The notes: a model not told the origin generated them from the sequence alone. Positions 27,048 through 35,652 are shown, counted from the first letter of the stretch. The stretch: 64,000 bases of DNA from Streptomyces sp. Tu6071 (GCF_000213055.1 NZ_CM001165.1:4920945-4984944); one strand, 5' to 3'. Numbers and translations: made by a program.

Positions 27048-27094
27048 GCAGCCGGTGCGCCCTCATGAGAGAGGACGCACCGGCTGCGGCTTTT
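27048..27094 (+). terminator. Rho-independent terminator
   Basis: A 12-bp perfect stem (27048-27059 with 27076-27087) is followed by GGCTTTT, 19 bp after the dioxygenase stop. Confidence 0.85.
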
Positions 27095-27162
27095 CCCGCC
27101 GGCGACGCGAGAGCCGGCACGGGCCGCGGTGGGGACGGAGTGTCCGGTCCGGGAACGCACGG

Positions 27163-27194
27163 CCGCCCCGGCCGCCGGCGGGCGGCCGGGGCGG
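27163..27194. terminator. Hairpin terminator for the alcohol dehydrogenase gene
   Basis: A 14-bp perfect stem with 4-base loop lies 22 bp beyond the minus-strand stop at 27217. Confidence 0.75.
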
Positions 27195-27216
27195 ATTCCC
27201 GCGCCCGGGGCGTGGC

Positions 27217-28236
27217 TCAGTACGTCACGACGGCGCGGAAGCGGACCTCGCCCCGCGCCGCCTTGTCGACCGCGTCCGTGATCCTCTCCATGGGGAAGAC
27301 CTCGGTCATCGGCGTGACCTCGCCCCGCGCGACGAGGTCCAGCGCCTCGGTCAGATACCCCAGCCCGTCGTGGGAGGCGCCCAGCACCCGCTGGCCCCGC
27401 GCCCAGAACGTCGGCGCGTTGGGCCCGATCCTGAACGAGCCCACCGGGTCGATCGTGGCCAGCACGACCCGGCCGCCGACCCGCAGCCCGCGCAGCGCGT
27501 CCGTGGCGGCCTCGTACGACGTGCCGGTCACGAGGACGACGTCGGCGCCACCGGCCTCCCGCAGCTCCTCCCCGTCGCGCACGACGAGGTCGGCGCCGAG
27601 CTTCGCGGCGAGCGCGTGCTTGTCCGGCGAGCGGGTGAGCGCGACGGTCTCGAACCCGCTCGCCCGCGCGTACTGCAGGGCCATGTGCCCCAGCCCCCCG
27701 ATGCCGAGGACCGCGATCCGCTCGTGCGGCTGCGGCTCACTCGCCCGCAGCGCGCTCCAGGCCGTGTACCCGGCGCACAGGACGGGCGCGGCCGTCACGT
27801 AGTCGAGCCCGTCGGGAAGGAGCACGGTGCTCGCGGCGGCCACGCAGAGGTATTCGGCGTGGCCGCCCTGGACGTTCAGGCCGGTCATCACCGGCGCCGC
27901 GCACGTCATGCCGGACGAGCCGGTGAGGGGCGGGTTGCCCCGGCAGGAGGAGCACCGGCCGCAGGTGGCCTGGACCCAGGTGGTGCCGACCCGGTCGCCG
28001 ACCTGACGGCTCGTGGTGCCGGGCCCCACCTCGACCACCTCGCCCGCCGCCTCGTGCCCGGTGATCGCCGGGTCGCACGACGGGAAGGGGAAGACGCCCT
28101 GGGCGGTCCACAGGTCGTTGTGGCAGAGCCCGCAGGCGTGCACCTTGAGGAGCACTTGTCCGGGCCCCGGCCGGGGGGTCGCGACCTCCCGGATCTCCCA
28201 GGGGGCGTTGACTTCGGGAATGACGGCTGCCTTCAT
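27217..28236 (-). CDS. Zinc-dependent alcohol dehydrogenase (MDR family)
   Basis: This 339-residue protein starts at ATG 28236. The catalytic zinc site is CGLCHND (about residues 37-43) with GHEAAGEV. The structural zinc loop CGRCSSCRGNPPLTGSSGMTC (about 93-113) retains three or four cysteines. The nucleotide-binding motif is GIGGLGHMALQ (about 177-187). It should interconvert an alcohol and an aldehyde or ketone with NAD(P)H. Promoter element 9 lies about 200 bp upstream on the same strand, placing it in the regulon. The substrate is unknown. Confidence 0.9.
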   Translation of the reverse strand: MKAAVIPEVNAPWEIREVATPRPGPGQVLLKVHACGLCHNDLWTAQGVFPFPSCDPAITGHEAAGEVVEVGPGTTSRQVGDRVGTTWVQATCGRCSSCRGNPPLTGSSGMTCAAPVMTGLNVQGGHAEYLCVAAASTVLLPDGLDYVTAAPVLCAGYTAWSALRASEPQPHERIAVLGIGGLGHMALQYARASGFETVALTRSPDKHALAAKLGADLVVRDGEELREAGGADVVLVTGTSYEAATDALRGLRVGGRVVLATIDPVGSFRIGPNAPTFWARGQRVLGASHDGLGYLTEALDLVARGEVTPMTEVFPMERITDAVDKAARGEVRFRAVVTY

Positions 28237-28437
28237 ACGCGTGAACCCTCCGGCTTCGGGTGGACGGGAAGGGCTGCGCGGCCTGCCGCCCCCGCGGGCT
28301 GACACGGTCCGGCGCTCGCGCGCGGATCCCCGGGGAACCGCCGGTCCTCGCGGACGACGTGGAGCCCCGCGAGCAGACGGCGCGGCGGCCTCGGCGGGAC
28401 CGGCCCGCCGGGCCGGGAGCGGCCCTTCCGCCCGACG

Positions 28438-28479
28438 AGCTTCGACCGGCGCCGTCCTCGCCCGCATCTTCCGGAGTGC
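28438..28479 (-). promoter_or_regulatory. Cluster promoter element 9 (minus, for alcohol dehydrogenase)
   Basis: On the minus strand GCA is at 28479-28477 and AAGATG at 28470-28465, with GAAGCT 21 bp later. Confidence 0.6.
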
Positions 28480-28552
28480 TCTGGGCGGCCGGTCCGGCCT
28501 CGTGGTCCGCGCGTGGAACGCTGTGCCGTGCGGGGGAGTTGGGAGTTCCGGG

Positions 28553-28662
28553 GAGAAGGCGACCGACCGGGGGGACCCGGCGAGAAGGTGACGGGCCGGA
28601 GGGCCCGGCGGAGAAGGCGACCGACCGGAGGGCCCCGGCGACGAGGTGACGGGCCCCGACCC
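28553..28662. repeat. 29-bp tandem repeat, four copies
   Basis: Units begin at 28553, 28582, 28611 and 28640, each opening with GAGAAGG or GACGAGG. Units 1 and 3, and 2 and 4, are the closest pairs. It is intergenic and directly upstream of promoter element 9 on the minus strand. Confidence 0.8.
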
Positions 28663-28736
28663 GCTCCCCGCGTCGGGGGCCCCGGTTCAGCCGCGCCCCG
28701 CTCGGCGCCGCGAGCCGGGGCGCGGCGGTGTCCCGG

Positions 28737-29114
28737 TCAGGCGCCGCCGCCGGGCTTCGGCGCGAATCCGTCGTGCTCGATGGGCCACAACTCGATCGGG
28801 TCCTCGCGCGCCCACGGCATCCGCGCCGCCATCTCGCGCGCGCGGTCGGCCGACTCCACGTCGAGCAGGTAGAGGCTGCAGAGGTACTCCTTGGCCTCCA
28901 GGTAGGGGCCGTCCGTCGAGATGGGGGCCCCGTCCTGGTTCCGTACCAGCGAGGCGTCCTTGGCGTCGTGCAGGCCGTAGGCCGCGAGCAGTTCCCCGGA
29001 GGCCCGGTAGCGGGCGTTCCAGGCGTCCTGCTCCGCGATCCTCTTCTCCAGGAGCTCCGCCGGGATCGAGTCCCACTTCTCCTTGTTGCCGTAGATCATG
29101 AGCAGGTACTTCAT
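28737..29114 (-). CDS. YCII/DGPF-domain protein
   Basis: This 125-residue protein starts at ATG 29114 after GAGGG. The N-terminal MKYLLMIYGN and the central STDGPYLEAKEYL (a DGPY form of the DGPF signature) with LYLLDVESADRAREMAARMP define the YCII-related/DGPF family. These proteins are typical genomic partners and regulon members of ECF42 sigma factors, one of which is encoded at 37.8-39.2 kb. A matching promoter-like site lies about 200 bp upstream. Their biochemical function is not known. Confidence 0.85.
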   Translation of the reverse strand: MKYLLMIYGNKEKWDSIPAELLEKRIAEQDAWNARYRASGELLAAYGLHDAKDASLVRNQDGAPISTDGPYLEAKEYLCSLYLLDVESADRAREMAARMPWAREDPIELWPIEHDGFAPKPGGGA

Positions 29115-29296
29115 GTCAGCCCTCGGCCTCCTCGGTCGCGCGCGCGAACCGAACGATGTGTGAAGTCTGGTACGAGCGATCGACGGGATCACACCGCCCA
29201 CCCTGTGAACAGCCACTGTACGAGATCCGCTGCCGGGACCCCGGGGCCTCGCGGAGGGGGCCGGTGGGAGGTGGCGCGGTGCGGCGGTCCGAGTCC

Positions 29297-29338
29297 GCAC
29301 CGTGGAAGACGCTTCCGGCGGCGCCCGCTCGACACCAT
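29297..29338 (+). promoter_or_regulatory. Cluster promoter element 10 (for P450)
   Basis: GCA is at 29297 and AAGACG at 29306, with CACCAT 21 bp later. It is 40 bp before the P450 start and overlaps an opposite-strand ECF42-like site. Confidence 0.55.
29308..29334 (-). promoter_or_regulatory. Candidate ECF42-type promoter for the YCII gene
   Basis: On the minus strand TGTCGA (29334-29329) is followed after 17 bp by CGTC (29311-29308). This agrees with the TGTCGA and CGA/TC elements I recall reported for ECF42 promoters in Streptomyces. It lies about 195 bp upstream of the YCII start. Confidence 0.45.
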
Positions 29339-29377
29339 GGGAGGACCGGTATCCAACCGTCCTCACAGGAGGTAGAC

Positions 29378-30610
29378 GTGGACGACGACGGGCTCTTCGT
29401 CATCGATCCGGCCGGAACCGACATCCACGGGGAGGGGGCCAGGCTCCGGGCCCGCGGACCGGTCACCCGGGTACTGCTGCCCGGCGGCCTCGCGGCCTGG
29501 TCGGTGACCGGCTACGACGCCGCCCGGCAGGTCCTGGCGGACGACCGGTTCGCCAAGAACGCCAGGGAGCACTGGCCCGCGTACATCGAGGGCACCCTCG
29601 GCCCCGACTTCCCGCTGATCGCCTGGGCCCGGATGGACAACATGTCCACCGCCGACGGCGAGCGGCACACCCGCCAACGCCACCTCGTCGCGGGCGCGTT
29701 CAGCCCGCGGCGGATCGCCTTCCTGCGCCCGCGCGTCGAGCGCGTCGTCGCGGGGGCGCTTGACGAACTCGCCGCGTACGCGGCCGAGCGGCCCGGCGAG
29801 CCCGTCGACCTCAAGCTGCGCTACGCGCACCCGGTGGCCTCGCGGGTGATCGGCGAACTGCTCGGCGTGCCCGACGGCGACCCGGACGGCATCCTGGACC
29901 GCGCGGGGTACGTCGAACCGAACCCGCGGAAGGCGGCGGCGGAGTTCGCCGCGCTGCGCGACAAGATCGAGGCGCTGGTCGCGCACAAGCGCCGGGAACC
30001 GGGCGAGGACCTGATCAGCGACCTGATCGCGGCCGGGTCCGGCGGCTGCCCGGTGTCCGGCGCGGGTGAGGGCTCCGACGCCGAAGTGGTGGGCCTGGCA
30101 CAGCTGATGCTCAACACCGGGGCCGAACCGGCCAGGAACCTCATCACGAACACCGCGCTCGCGCTCCTCACCCGGCCCGGCCAGCGCGCCCTGGCCGAGG
30201 ACGGCGAGGTGGGCTGGGAGGACGTGGTGGAGGAGACGCTGCGCACCGACGCGCCGGTGGCGCACCTGCCGTTCCGGTTCGCGACGGAGGACGTCACGAT
30301 CGCCGGGGTGACCATCGCGCGGGGCGACCCGGTGGTGGTCGGGTACGCGGCGACCGGCCGCGACCCGCAGGTGCACGGGGCCGCGGCGGGGGAGTTCGAC
30401 GCCCGGCACGAGGACAAGCGGCACGTCGCGTTCGGCCACGGCGTGCACCGCTGTGTCGGCCCGGTACTGAGCCGTATGGAGGTGAGCATCGCGGTGCGGG
30501 AGCTGTTCACGCGATTCCCCGGCCTGCGGCTCGCCGCGGAGCCCGGTCAACTCCCCGGCCAGGGAACCTTCGTGATGAACGGCCGCCTCGCGCTGCCGGT
30601 CCACCTCTGA
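29378..30610 (+). CDS. Cytochrome P450
   Basis: This 410-residue soluble actinobacterial P450 starts at GTG 29378 behind ACAGGAGGT. The haem-ligand motif FGHGVHRCVGP has Cys359, the K-helix ExxR is EETLR, and substrate-recognition residues precede the I-helix. The usual AGxET of the I-helix is changed to NTGAEP, so the acid-alcohol pair is altered, as in some P450s with atypical chemistry. Enediyne clusters normally contain a P450 (SgcE7 in the core set, SgcD3 in benzoxazolinate assembly). Which role applies here cannot be told from the sequence. Confidence 0.92.
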   Translation: MDDDGLFVIDPAGTDIHGEGARLRARGPVTRVLLPGGLAAWSVTGYDAARQVLADDRFAKNAREHWPAYIEGTLGPDFPLIAWARMDNMSTADGERHTRQRHLVAGAFSPRRIAFLRPRVERVVAGALDELAAYAAERPGEPVDLKLRYAHPVASRVIGELLGVPDGDPDGILDRAGYVEPNPRKAAAEFAALRDKIEALVAHKRREPGEDLISDLIAAGSGGCPVSGAGEGSDAEVVGLAQLMLNTGAEPARNLITNTALALLTRPGQRALAEDGEVGWEDVVEETLRTDAPVAHLPFRFATEDVTIAGVTIARGDPVVVGYAATGRDPQVHGAAAGEFDARHEDKRHVAFGHGVHRCVGPVLSRMEVSIAVRELFTRFPGLRLAAEPGQLPGQGTFVMNGRLALPVHL

Positions 30611-30642
30611 GAGGGCGGCGGCGCCGCACCGCCGGGACGGGC

Positions 30643-30683
30643 GCAACCAGGAAGATGCCCCCCGCCCCCGCCCTTGCGACGCT
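30643..30683 (+). promoter_or_regulatory. Cluster promoter element 11 (for methyltransferase)
   Basis: GCA is at 30643 and AAGATG at 30652, with GACGCT 20 bp later. Confidence 0.6.
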
Positions 30684-30733
30684 GGGGCGAGAGCGCGGTG
30701 CATCCATCCGGTCCCACGGTGAGAGGAAAAGGC

Positions 30734-31579
30734 ATGGAGAGCGCGACGACCACGGACGGGACTCCCCAGGAGACGGACGCGATCGCCGACATGTTCGACG
30801 AGTCCTCCGACATGTCGGAGGTCTTCAACGACGGTCAGGTGCATCTGTCCTACTGGTACGACGAGGAGGACGAAGCCCCCCTGATCGAGGCCGCGCAGCG
30901 GCTGACCCGCAAGGTGGCGGACTCGCTGGGCCTGCGCGAGGGCGACCGGGTCCTCGACGTCGGCTGCGGCCTCGGGGCCCCGGCCCTCCAGCTCGCCACC
31001 GAGTACGGGGTGCGGGTCACCGGCGTCAACATCAGCCCCCGCCAGGTGGCCGAGGCACGCGCCCGCGCCCGCAAGGCCGGACTGGCGGACCAGGTCGACT
31101 TCCACCTGGGCGACTACGGGTCCCTCGACCTCCCGGACGACAGCTTCGACGCGGTGGTGGCGATGGAGTCCCTCGTCTACGTCGCCGATCTCGGGCACAC
31201 CCTCGGCAGCCTGCGCCGGGTGATGCGCCCCGGCGCGCGGCTGTCCCTGGCCGAGCCCACCCGGGAGGGCCTCGGTGTCGTGGCCGCCGCCGGGTTCGCC
31301 GCCGACTTCGGCGCGAAGTGGCTGCTGTCGGTGGAGGACTGGCTGGGTCCCCTGCGGGAGGCCGGCTTCGAGCCGATGGAGTACCTCCAGTGCGGGCCGC
31401 GCGTCTTCGGCATGGGCCCCAAGTACCTGCACGCCGTGGACGTCCGGCGCGAGGAGCTGGCCGCGCGCTTCGGCGGGGCCGCCGTCGACGAACTCCGCGG
31501 GACGCTGGAGACCTTCTTCGCCCCGGGAGCGAGCCGGATCGGCTACGCGATCATCACCGCGCGCAAGCCCCGGGACTGA
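30734..31579 (+). CDS. Class I SAM-dependent methyltransferase
   Basis: This 281-residue protein starts at ATG 30734. Motif I is VLDVGCGLGAPAL (about residues 74-86); VTGVNISPRQVAEA (motif II) and FDAVVAMESLVYV follow. The layout matches small-molecule methyltransferases of the UbiE/sarcosine type (methyltransferase 11). An acidic N-terminus of about 30 residues precedes the fold. It probably methylates an O or N atom of a tailoring unit. It has its own promoter element and follows the P450 by 123 bp. Confidence 0.88.
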   Translation: MESATTTDGTPQETDAIADMFDESSDMSEVFNDGQVHLSYWYDEEDEAPLIEAAQRLTRKVADSLGLREGDRVLDVGCGLGAPALQLATEYGVRVTGVNISPRQVAEARARARKAGLADQVDFHLGDYGSLDLPDDSFDAVVAMESLVYVADLGHTLGSLRRVMRPGARLSLAEPTREGLGVVAAAGFAADFGAKWLLSVEDWLGPLREAGFEPMEYLQCGPRVFGMGPKYLHAVDVRREELAARFGGAAVDELRGTLETFFAPGASRIGYAIITARKPRD

Positions 31580-31648
31580 CGCCCGGACGGGGCGCGGCCG
31601 GGCCCCTCCCGCGCCGGAACGCGCGGGTCAGGGGTGCCGGTGGGGGCG

Positions 31649-31690
31649 GCACGTACGAAGATGCGCGAGCACGGCGGTCGCCCGGAGAAT
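31649..31690 (+). promoter_or_regulatory. Cluster promoter element 12 (condensation enzyme operon)
   Basis: GCA is at 31649 and AAGATG at 31658, with GAGAAT 21 bp later. Confidence 0.6.
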
Positions 31691-31872
31691 CGAGACACGA
31701 CCCCGGCGGAGCACCCGCCCCCCTCCGGCCGGACCGGCCGCCGAAACCCCGCCTTTCCCGGCCAGAGGCTCCCGTGGCGTGAACTGCGTTGTCCTCACGC
31801 CCTGTTCGCGCGGCCTGGGCCGCGTCCCCACCCCCGTCACCGCCGTCGCGGCGGCGAGAAGCCGCACGACCG

Positions 31873-31928
31873 CCCGGACCGCAGCGCCCGGACCGCAGCG
31901 CCCGGACCGCAGCGCCCGGACCGCCGTG
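31873..31928. repeat. 14-bp tandem repeat, about four copies
   Basis: The unit GCCCGGACCGCAGC starts at 31873, 31887, 31901 and 31915, the last diverging. It lies in the untranslated leader between promoter element 12 and the condensation gene. Confidence 0.85.
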
Positions 31929-32068
31929 CCCGGACGACCGGCCCGGGACCCCCCGTCCGGCGGCGACGCCCTCGCGGGATCAGCGACGCCCGGCCACACC
32001 GCACCCGCACGCGACACGCTGAACGATGCCGACGGCAGCCGCAGCGTCCGCCTTTTCTGAGGAGAGAC

Positions 32069-33403
32069 ATGACCACGACTTCGGACACCCAGCAGCCGAC
32101 CGCGGCGCTCTCGCTGCAGCAGCAGTTCCTCCGCATGTTCGCCCAGGGCTTCGAGGCCGGGCCGTTCGGGCCGCACTACACGGAGGCGTTCGCCTGGCGC
32201 GTCAGCGGAAGCGTCGACGAGGACGTTCTGCGGCTGGCGCTGGCCGACGTGGTCGAGCGGCACGAGGCGCTGCGCACCGTGGTGCACCTGGAGGACGGCG
32301 GCGGGCAGAGCATCGTGCCCGCCGTGCCGCCCGAGCTGGAGGTGGTCGGCCTGGACGCGTCGCCGGGCGCGGACCGGGACCGGCGTGCCGAGGAACTCAT
32401 GATCGAGACGGAGACCCGGCCCTTCCCGGCCGACCACGTCCCGTTGCTGCGGGCCGTCCTGGGCCGCTTCGACGAGGAGGACTCCGTCCTCGTCCTGTGC
32501 GCCCACCACAGCGCCGCCGACGTCTGGTCGATCCAGGTGGTCCTGAAGGACCTGGCGCAGTGCTACACGGCCCGCGCGGCCGGGAAGGAACCCGCGCTTC
32601 CCGAGGCGACGCAGTACCGCGACTACGTCACCGCGCAGCAGGAGGAGGCCGACTCGCCGGCCGTGGCCGCCTCGCGCGCGTACTGGCGCGACACGCTGCG
32701 GGGCGCCCGGATTCTCGTCGCGCCCGTGCGGACGACCGACCAGAGCCCGGCGACGAGTTACCACCGCTTCACGACCGAGGCGCGGGTGAGCGAGGAGGTG
32801 TCCCGCCTGGCCAAGGCGACGCGCAGCTCGCCGTTCATGGTGCTGCTCGCCGCGTTCGCCGTCTTCACGAACCGCCGCACCGAGGCGACCGACATCACGG
32901 TCCCCACCTTCACGCCGGGGCGTGAGCACCGCTTCCAGTCCACGGTCGGGTCGTTCTTCAACTTCACCCCGCTCCGCGTGCGGCTGGAGGACTGCCGGAC
33001 CTTCCGCGACGTGGTCGCCCGTACGAGGACCGCCTGCGTCGGCGCGTTCTCGCACGAGCTGCCGCTGCTGCACCTCCTCGCCGAGGCGCCCGAGCTGATG
33101 TCGTCGGCGGGCCCCGAAGCGGTGCCGACCCTCTTCCAGGCCGTCCAGCCGCCCTACCTGATGGAGGGCGACCGGTACGGGGACCTGGAGTTCACCGCGA
33201 TCTGGCGGCGGGTCATCCCGCAGCCGCTCGGCTCGGACACCCCGGACGGCATGATCTGGTCGATGCACCTGGGCAGCACCGAGCTGGTCGGCGGGCTCAG
33301 CTTCAGCCGCCACCTCTTCGAGCGCGCCGACGTCGTCGAGCAGGCCGAGGAGTTCCTCGCCCTGATCGGCGAGCTCGTCGCCGACCCCGACGCGGCGATC
33401 TGA
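32069..33403 (+). CDS. Free-standing condensation enzyme (SgcC5-type ester-forming C domain)
   Basis: This 444-residue protein is one complete condensation domain with no adenylation or carrier domain. The catalytic motif is HHSAADVW (about residues 149-156), a HHxxxD form. YWRDTL and TVGSFFNFTPLRV are later C-domain motifs. The start at ATG 32069 follows GAGGAGAG. In C-1027 the equivalent SgcC5 links carrier-bound beta-tyrosine to the enediyne core, forming an ester. The same is expected here, with the free carrier protein at 25.9 kb or the NRPS carrier as donor. Confidence 0.9.
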   Translation: MTTTSDTQQPTAALSLQQQFLRMFAQGFEAGPFGPHYTEAFAWRVSGSVDEDVLRLALADVVERHEALRTVVHLEDGGGQSIVPAVPPELEVVGLDASPGADRDRRAEELMIETETRPFPADHVPLLRAVLGRFDEEDSVLVLCAHHSAADVWSIQVVLKDLAQCYTARAAGKEPALPEATQYRDYVTAQQEEADSPAVAASRAYWRDTLRGARILVAPVRTTDQSPATSYHRFTTEARVSEEVSRLAKATRSSPFMVLLAAFAVFTNRRTEATDITVPTFTPGREHRFQSTVGSFFNFTPLRVRLEDCRTFRDVVARTRTACVGAFSHELPLLHLLAEAPELMSSAGPEAVPTLFQAVQPPYLMEGDRYGDLEFTAIWRRVIPQPLGSDTPDGMIWSMHLGSTELVGGLSFSRHLFERADVVEQAEEFLALIGELVADPDAAI

Positions 33404-33413
33404 GGCCGGCGCC

Positions 33414-34655
33414 ATGACCGACACCGAGAACGCCCCGCGCGGCACGGCCGCGCCGACCGGGTCCGACGTCACCCCGGCGCTGCTGATCGAGCGGGCCGAG
33501 GCCATGGTGCCCGGACTGGTCGCGCGCCAGCAGGAGACGGAGCGGCGCACCTACTACGCCGAGGACACCCACCGCGCCTTCCAGGAGGCCGGTTTCTACC
33601 GCATCGCGGTGCCCAAGCGGTACGGCGGCTACGAGCTGGGCTTCGACACCTTCCTCCAGGTGGCGATGACCCTGAGCCGCGCCTGCCCCTCCACCGGCTG
33701 GATGTTCTGCCTCGGAGCGGCGCACTCGCTCTTCGCGGCCAGCATGTTCGACGAGAAGGCGCAGGCGGAGATCTTCAGCGGCGGCGACTTCATCGCCCCC
33801 CTCGTCAACGCCCCGCACGGGACGGCGAGGCGCGCCGAGGACGGCGGCTGGATTCTGGACGGCGTCTGGAAGTACTGCTCCGGCGCGCCCTACGCGACCC
33901 ACCTGATCGGCAACACGGTGATCGCCGGGGAGGACGCGGACCCGCCCCGCCGGCTGCTGTTCATCGCGCCGCGCGAGGAGTGGGAGATGCTGGACGACTG
34001 GGGCGGGCAACTGGGCCTCAAGGGCAGCGGTTCGCACAGCATCCGGATCTCCGGCGGGCACATCCCCGGCCACTTCGGCATCGAGGTCGACTTCGAGGAG
34101 ATCTCGGTGACCGAGGGGACCCCGGGGCGCGCGCTGCACACGCACCCCCAGTACGGGGGAGCCCCGGCCAGCTCGATGGCCCTGGAGGGCGCGCACATCG
34201 CCGTCGGCATGTGCCAGGGCGCGCTCGACGCGTACACGGAGCTGATGTTCTCCCGCACCACGATCGTCCCGCCGTTCCCGCCCCGCGCGGAGGACCCCGA
34301 CTTCCTGCTCTGGTACGGGAAGGCCAGCGGCATGATCGCCGCCGCCGAGACCCTCGCCCTCGCGGCCTCGCGCCGCTGGCAGGAGCTGGCCGCGCTGCCG
34401 GTCGGCGCGTTCACCGCCGAGGAGGACCTGCGGATCGCGCTCACGTGCCGCGAGGCCACGAACCTGGCCTGGCAGGCCGTGGACGAGATCCTCCAGCCCA
34501 CCGCCGGCAGCCCCGCGGTACGGGAGGGGACCCGTTTGGAGCGCGTCTGGCGGGACCTGTCCACCGGGCGCACGCACGCCAGCTCCGCCATCCTGCTCAC
34601 TACCGCGGCCAACCGCGGCTTCGCCCAGCTCCGGCTGCTGAGCGCGCGTCGCTGA
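33414..34655 (+). CDS. Acyl-CoA-dehydrogenase-like (group D) flavoenzyme
   Basis: This 413-residue protein starts at ATG 33414, 10 bp after the condensation gene and so co-transcribed. PKRYGGYELGFDTF, CPSTGWMFCLGAAHS and GLKGSGSHSIRI place it in the HsaA/DszC-like flavin-dependent monooxygenase branch of the acyl-CoA dehydrogenase fold. It shares that fold with the 18310-19500 product but is clearly diverged from it. Reduced flavin would come from the SgcE6-type reductase. Coupling to the condensation enzyme suggests it oxidises the core, the amino acid unit or the joined product. Confidence 0.82.
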   Translation: MTDTENAPRGTAAPTGSDVTPALLIERAEAMVPGLVARQQETERRTYYAEDTHRAFQEAGFYRIAVPKRYGGYELGFDTFLQVAMTLSRACPSTGWMFCLGAAHSLFAASMFDEKAQAEIFSGGDFIAPLVNAPHGTARRAEDGGWILDGVWKYCSGAPYATHLIGNTVIAGEDADPPRRLLFIAPREEWEMLDDWGGQLGLKGSGSHSIRISGGHIPGHFGIEVDFEEISVTEGTPGRALHTHPQYGGAPASSMALEGAHIAVGMCQGALDAYTELMFSRTTIVPPFPPRAEDPDFLLWYGKASGMIAAAETLALAASRRWQELAALPVGAFTAEEDLRIALTCREATNLAWQAVDEILQPTAGSPAVREGTRLERVWRDLSTGRTHASSAILLTTAANRGFAQLRLLSARR

Positions 34656-34671
34656 CCCGTCCCGCGAGGAC

Positions 34672-34712
34672 CGCACCCGTGCCGGTGGCCGCGAGCCACC
34701 GGCACGGGTGCG
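34672..34712 (+). terminator. Hairpin terminator
   Basis: An 18-bp perfect stem (34672-34689 with 34695-34712) and 5-base loop lie 17 bp after the stop at 34655. Confidence 0.85.
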
Positions 34713-34799
34713 TGGCGTGCCGTCCGTGCGGAAGCAACTCGCCTTGTCACGCTGTCCACCGAGGTGATCGGGCCGTCACGGTCCCGGCAGCACCCGCGC

Positions 34800-34847
34800 G
34801 GCCCCGAACGGCTCCCCCGGAGGATCAGGGGGGAGCCGTTCGGGGCC
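34800..34847. terminator. Hairpin terminator before the minus-strand SDR operon end
   Basis: A 19-bp perfect stem (34800-34818 with 34829-34847) with a 10-base loop lies 18 bp beyond the minus-strand stop at 34865. Confidence 0.85.
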
Positions 34848-34864
34848 GGAGTGCGAGGGCCGGG

Positions 34865-35638
34865 TCAGCTGTGGAACTCGCCCGCGTCGACGTTGAGGCT
34901 CTGCCCGGTGACCGCCCTGGCGAGATCCGAGGCCAGCCACAGCACCGCGTTCGCGACATCGCCGGGCTCGGGCAGGCGCCGCAGGTCGAACGGGGCCGCC
35001 GTCTCGGCGTACACGTCCTCCACCGCCACCCCCCGCTCGGCGGCCTGCACCGCGAACCAGCCCTTCAGCCCCTCGGTCCAGATGTAGTTCGGCACCACGG
35101 TGTTGACCCGGACCCCGCGGGGACCCAGCTCGGTGGCCAGGCTGCCGGCCAGGGAGCGCAGCGTCGATTTCGACGCCTTGTAGGCGCCGAAGCCGGGCCG
35201 GGAGTGGTGCACCACCGCCGAGCTGACCATCACCACCGAGCCCGCGTGCTCGGTCAGGGTGGGCGTCAGGAGCTGGACGAGCCGCAGCGCCGCCAGGGCG
35301 TCCGTCTCCAGCGAGGCGCGCACGGCGTCGACGTCCATCGTCGCCAGGTCGCCCATCGCCGGGGGCACGAAGGCGTTGCTGACGAACACGTCCACCCGGC
35401 CGAAAGCCTCCAGGGCACGATCGGTCAGCCCGCGGCAGGCGTCGGGGTCGAGGATGTCGGCGGGGACCACGAGCGCGCGGCGCCCGAGCGCCTCGACCTC
35501 GGCCGCCACCGACCTCAGCACCTTCTCGGTACGGGCCGCCAGGACCACGTCGGCCCCCGCGGCGGCACCGCGGACCGCGATCTCGCGGCCGAGGCCGGGG
35601 CCGGTGCCGGACACCAGCATCACCTTGTCGGAGAGCAT
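34865..35638 (-). CDS. Short-chain dehydrogenase/reductase
   Basis: This 257-residue protein starts at ATG 35638 after AGGAAAGAAGG. The nucleotide motif is SGTGPGLGRE (TGxxxGxG type). The active site includes Ser in VMVSSAVVHH and YKASK (YxxxK) near residue 155, and the family end is NVDAGEF. It is followed upstream on the same strand by the DHFR-like gene 14 bp away. It probably reduces a ketone or oxidises an alcohol. No cluster promoter element was found for this minus-strand group. Confidence 0.88.
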   Translation of the reverse strand: MLSDKVMLVSGTGPGLGREIAVRGAAAGADVVLAARTEKVLRSVAAEVEALGRRALVVPADILDPDACRGLTDRALEAFGRVDVFVSNAFVPPAMGDLATMDVDAVRASLETDALAALRLVQLLTPTLTEHAGSVVMVSSAVVHHSRPGFGAYKASKSTLRSLAGSLATELGPRGVRVNTVVPNYIWTEGLKGWFAVQAAERGVAVEDVYAETAAPFDLRRLPEPGDVANAVLWLASDLARAVTGQSLNVDAGEFHS

Positions 35639-35652
35639 CTTCGCCTTCTTTC

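Larger units (their letters stand above)
28237..28736. other. Intergenic region with promoter element and tandem repeat
   Basis: This 500-bp region lies upstream of the dehydrogenase gene and downstream of the YCII gene. It holds promoter element 9 (minus) and a four-copy 29-bp repeat. No gene with a credible start was seen. Confidence 0.6.
31580..32068. other. Leader region of the condensation-enzyme operon
   Basis: This 489-bp region has promoter element 12 near its start, then about 378 bp of leader that includes a 14-bp tandem repeat. No gene was recognised in it. Confidence 0.6.
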
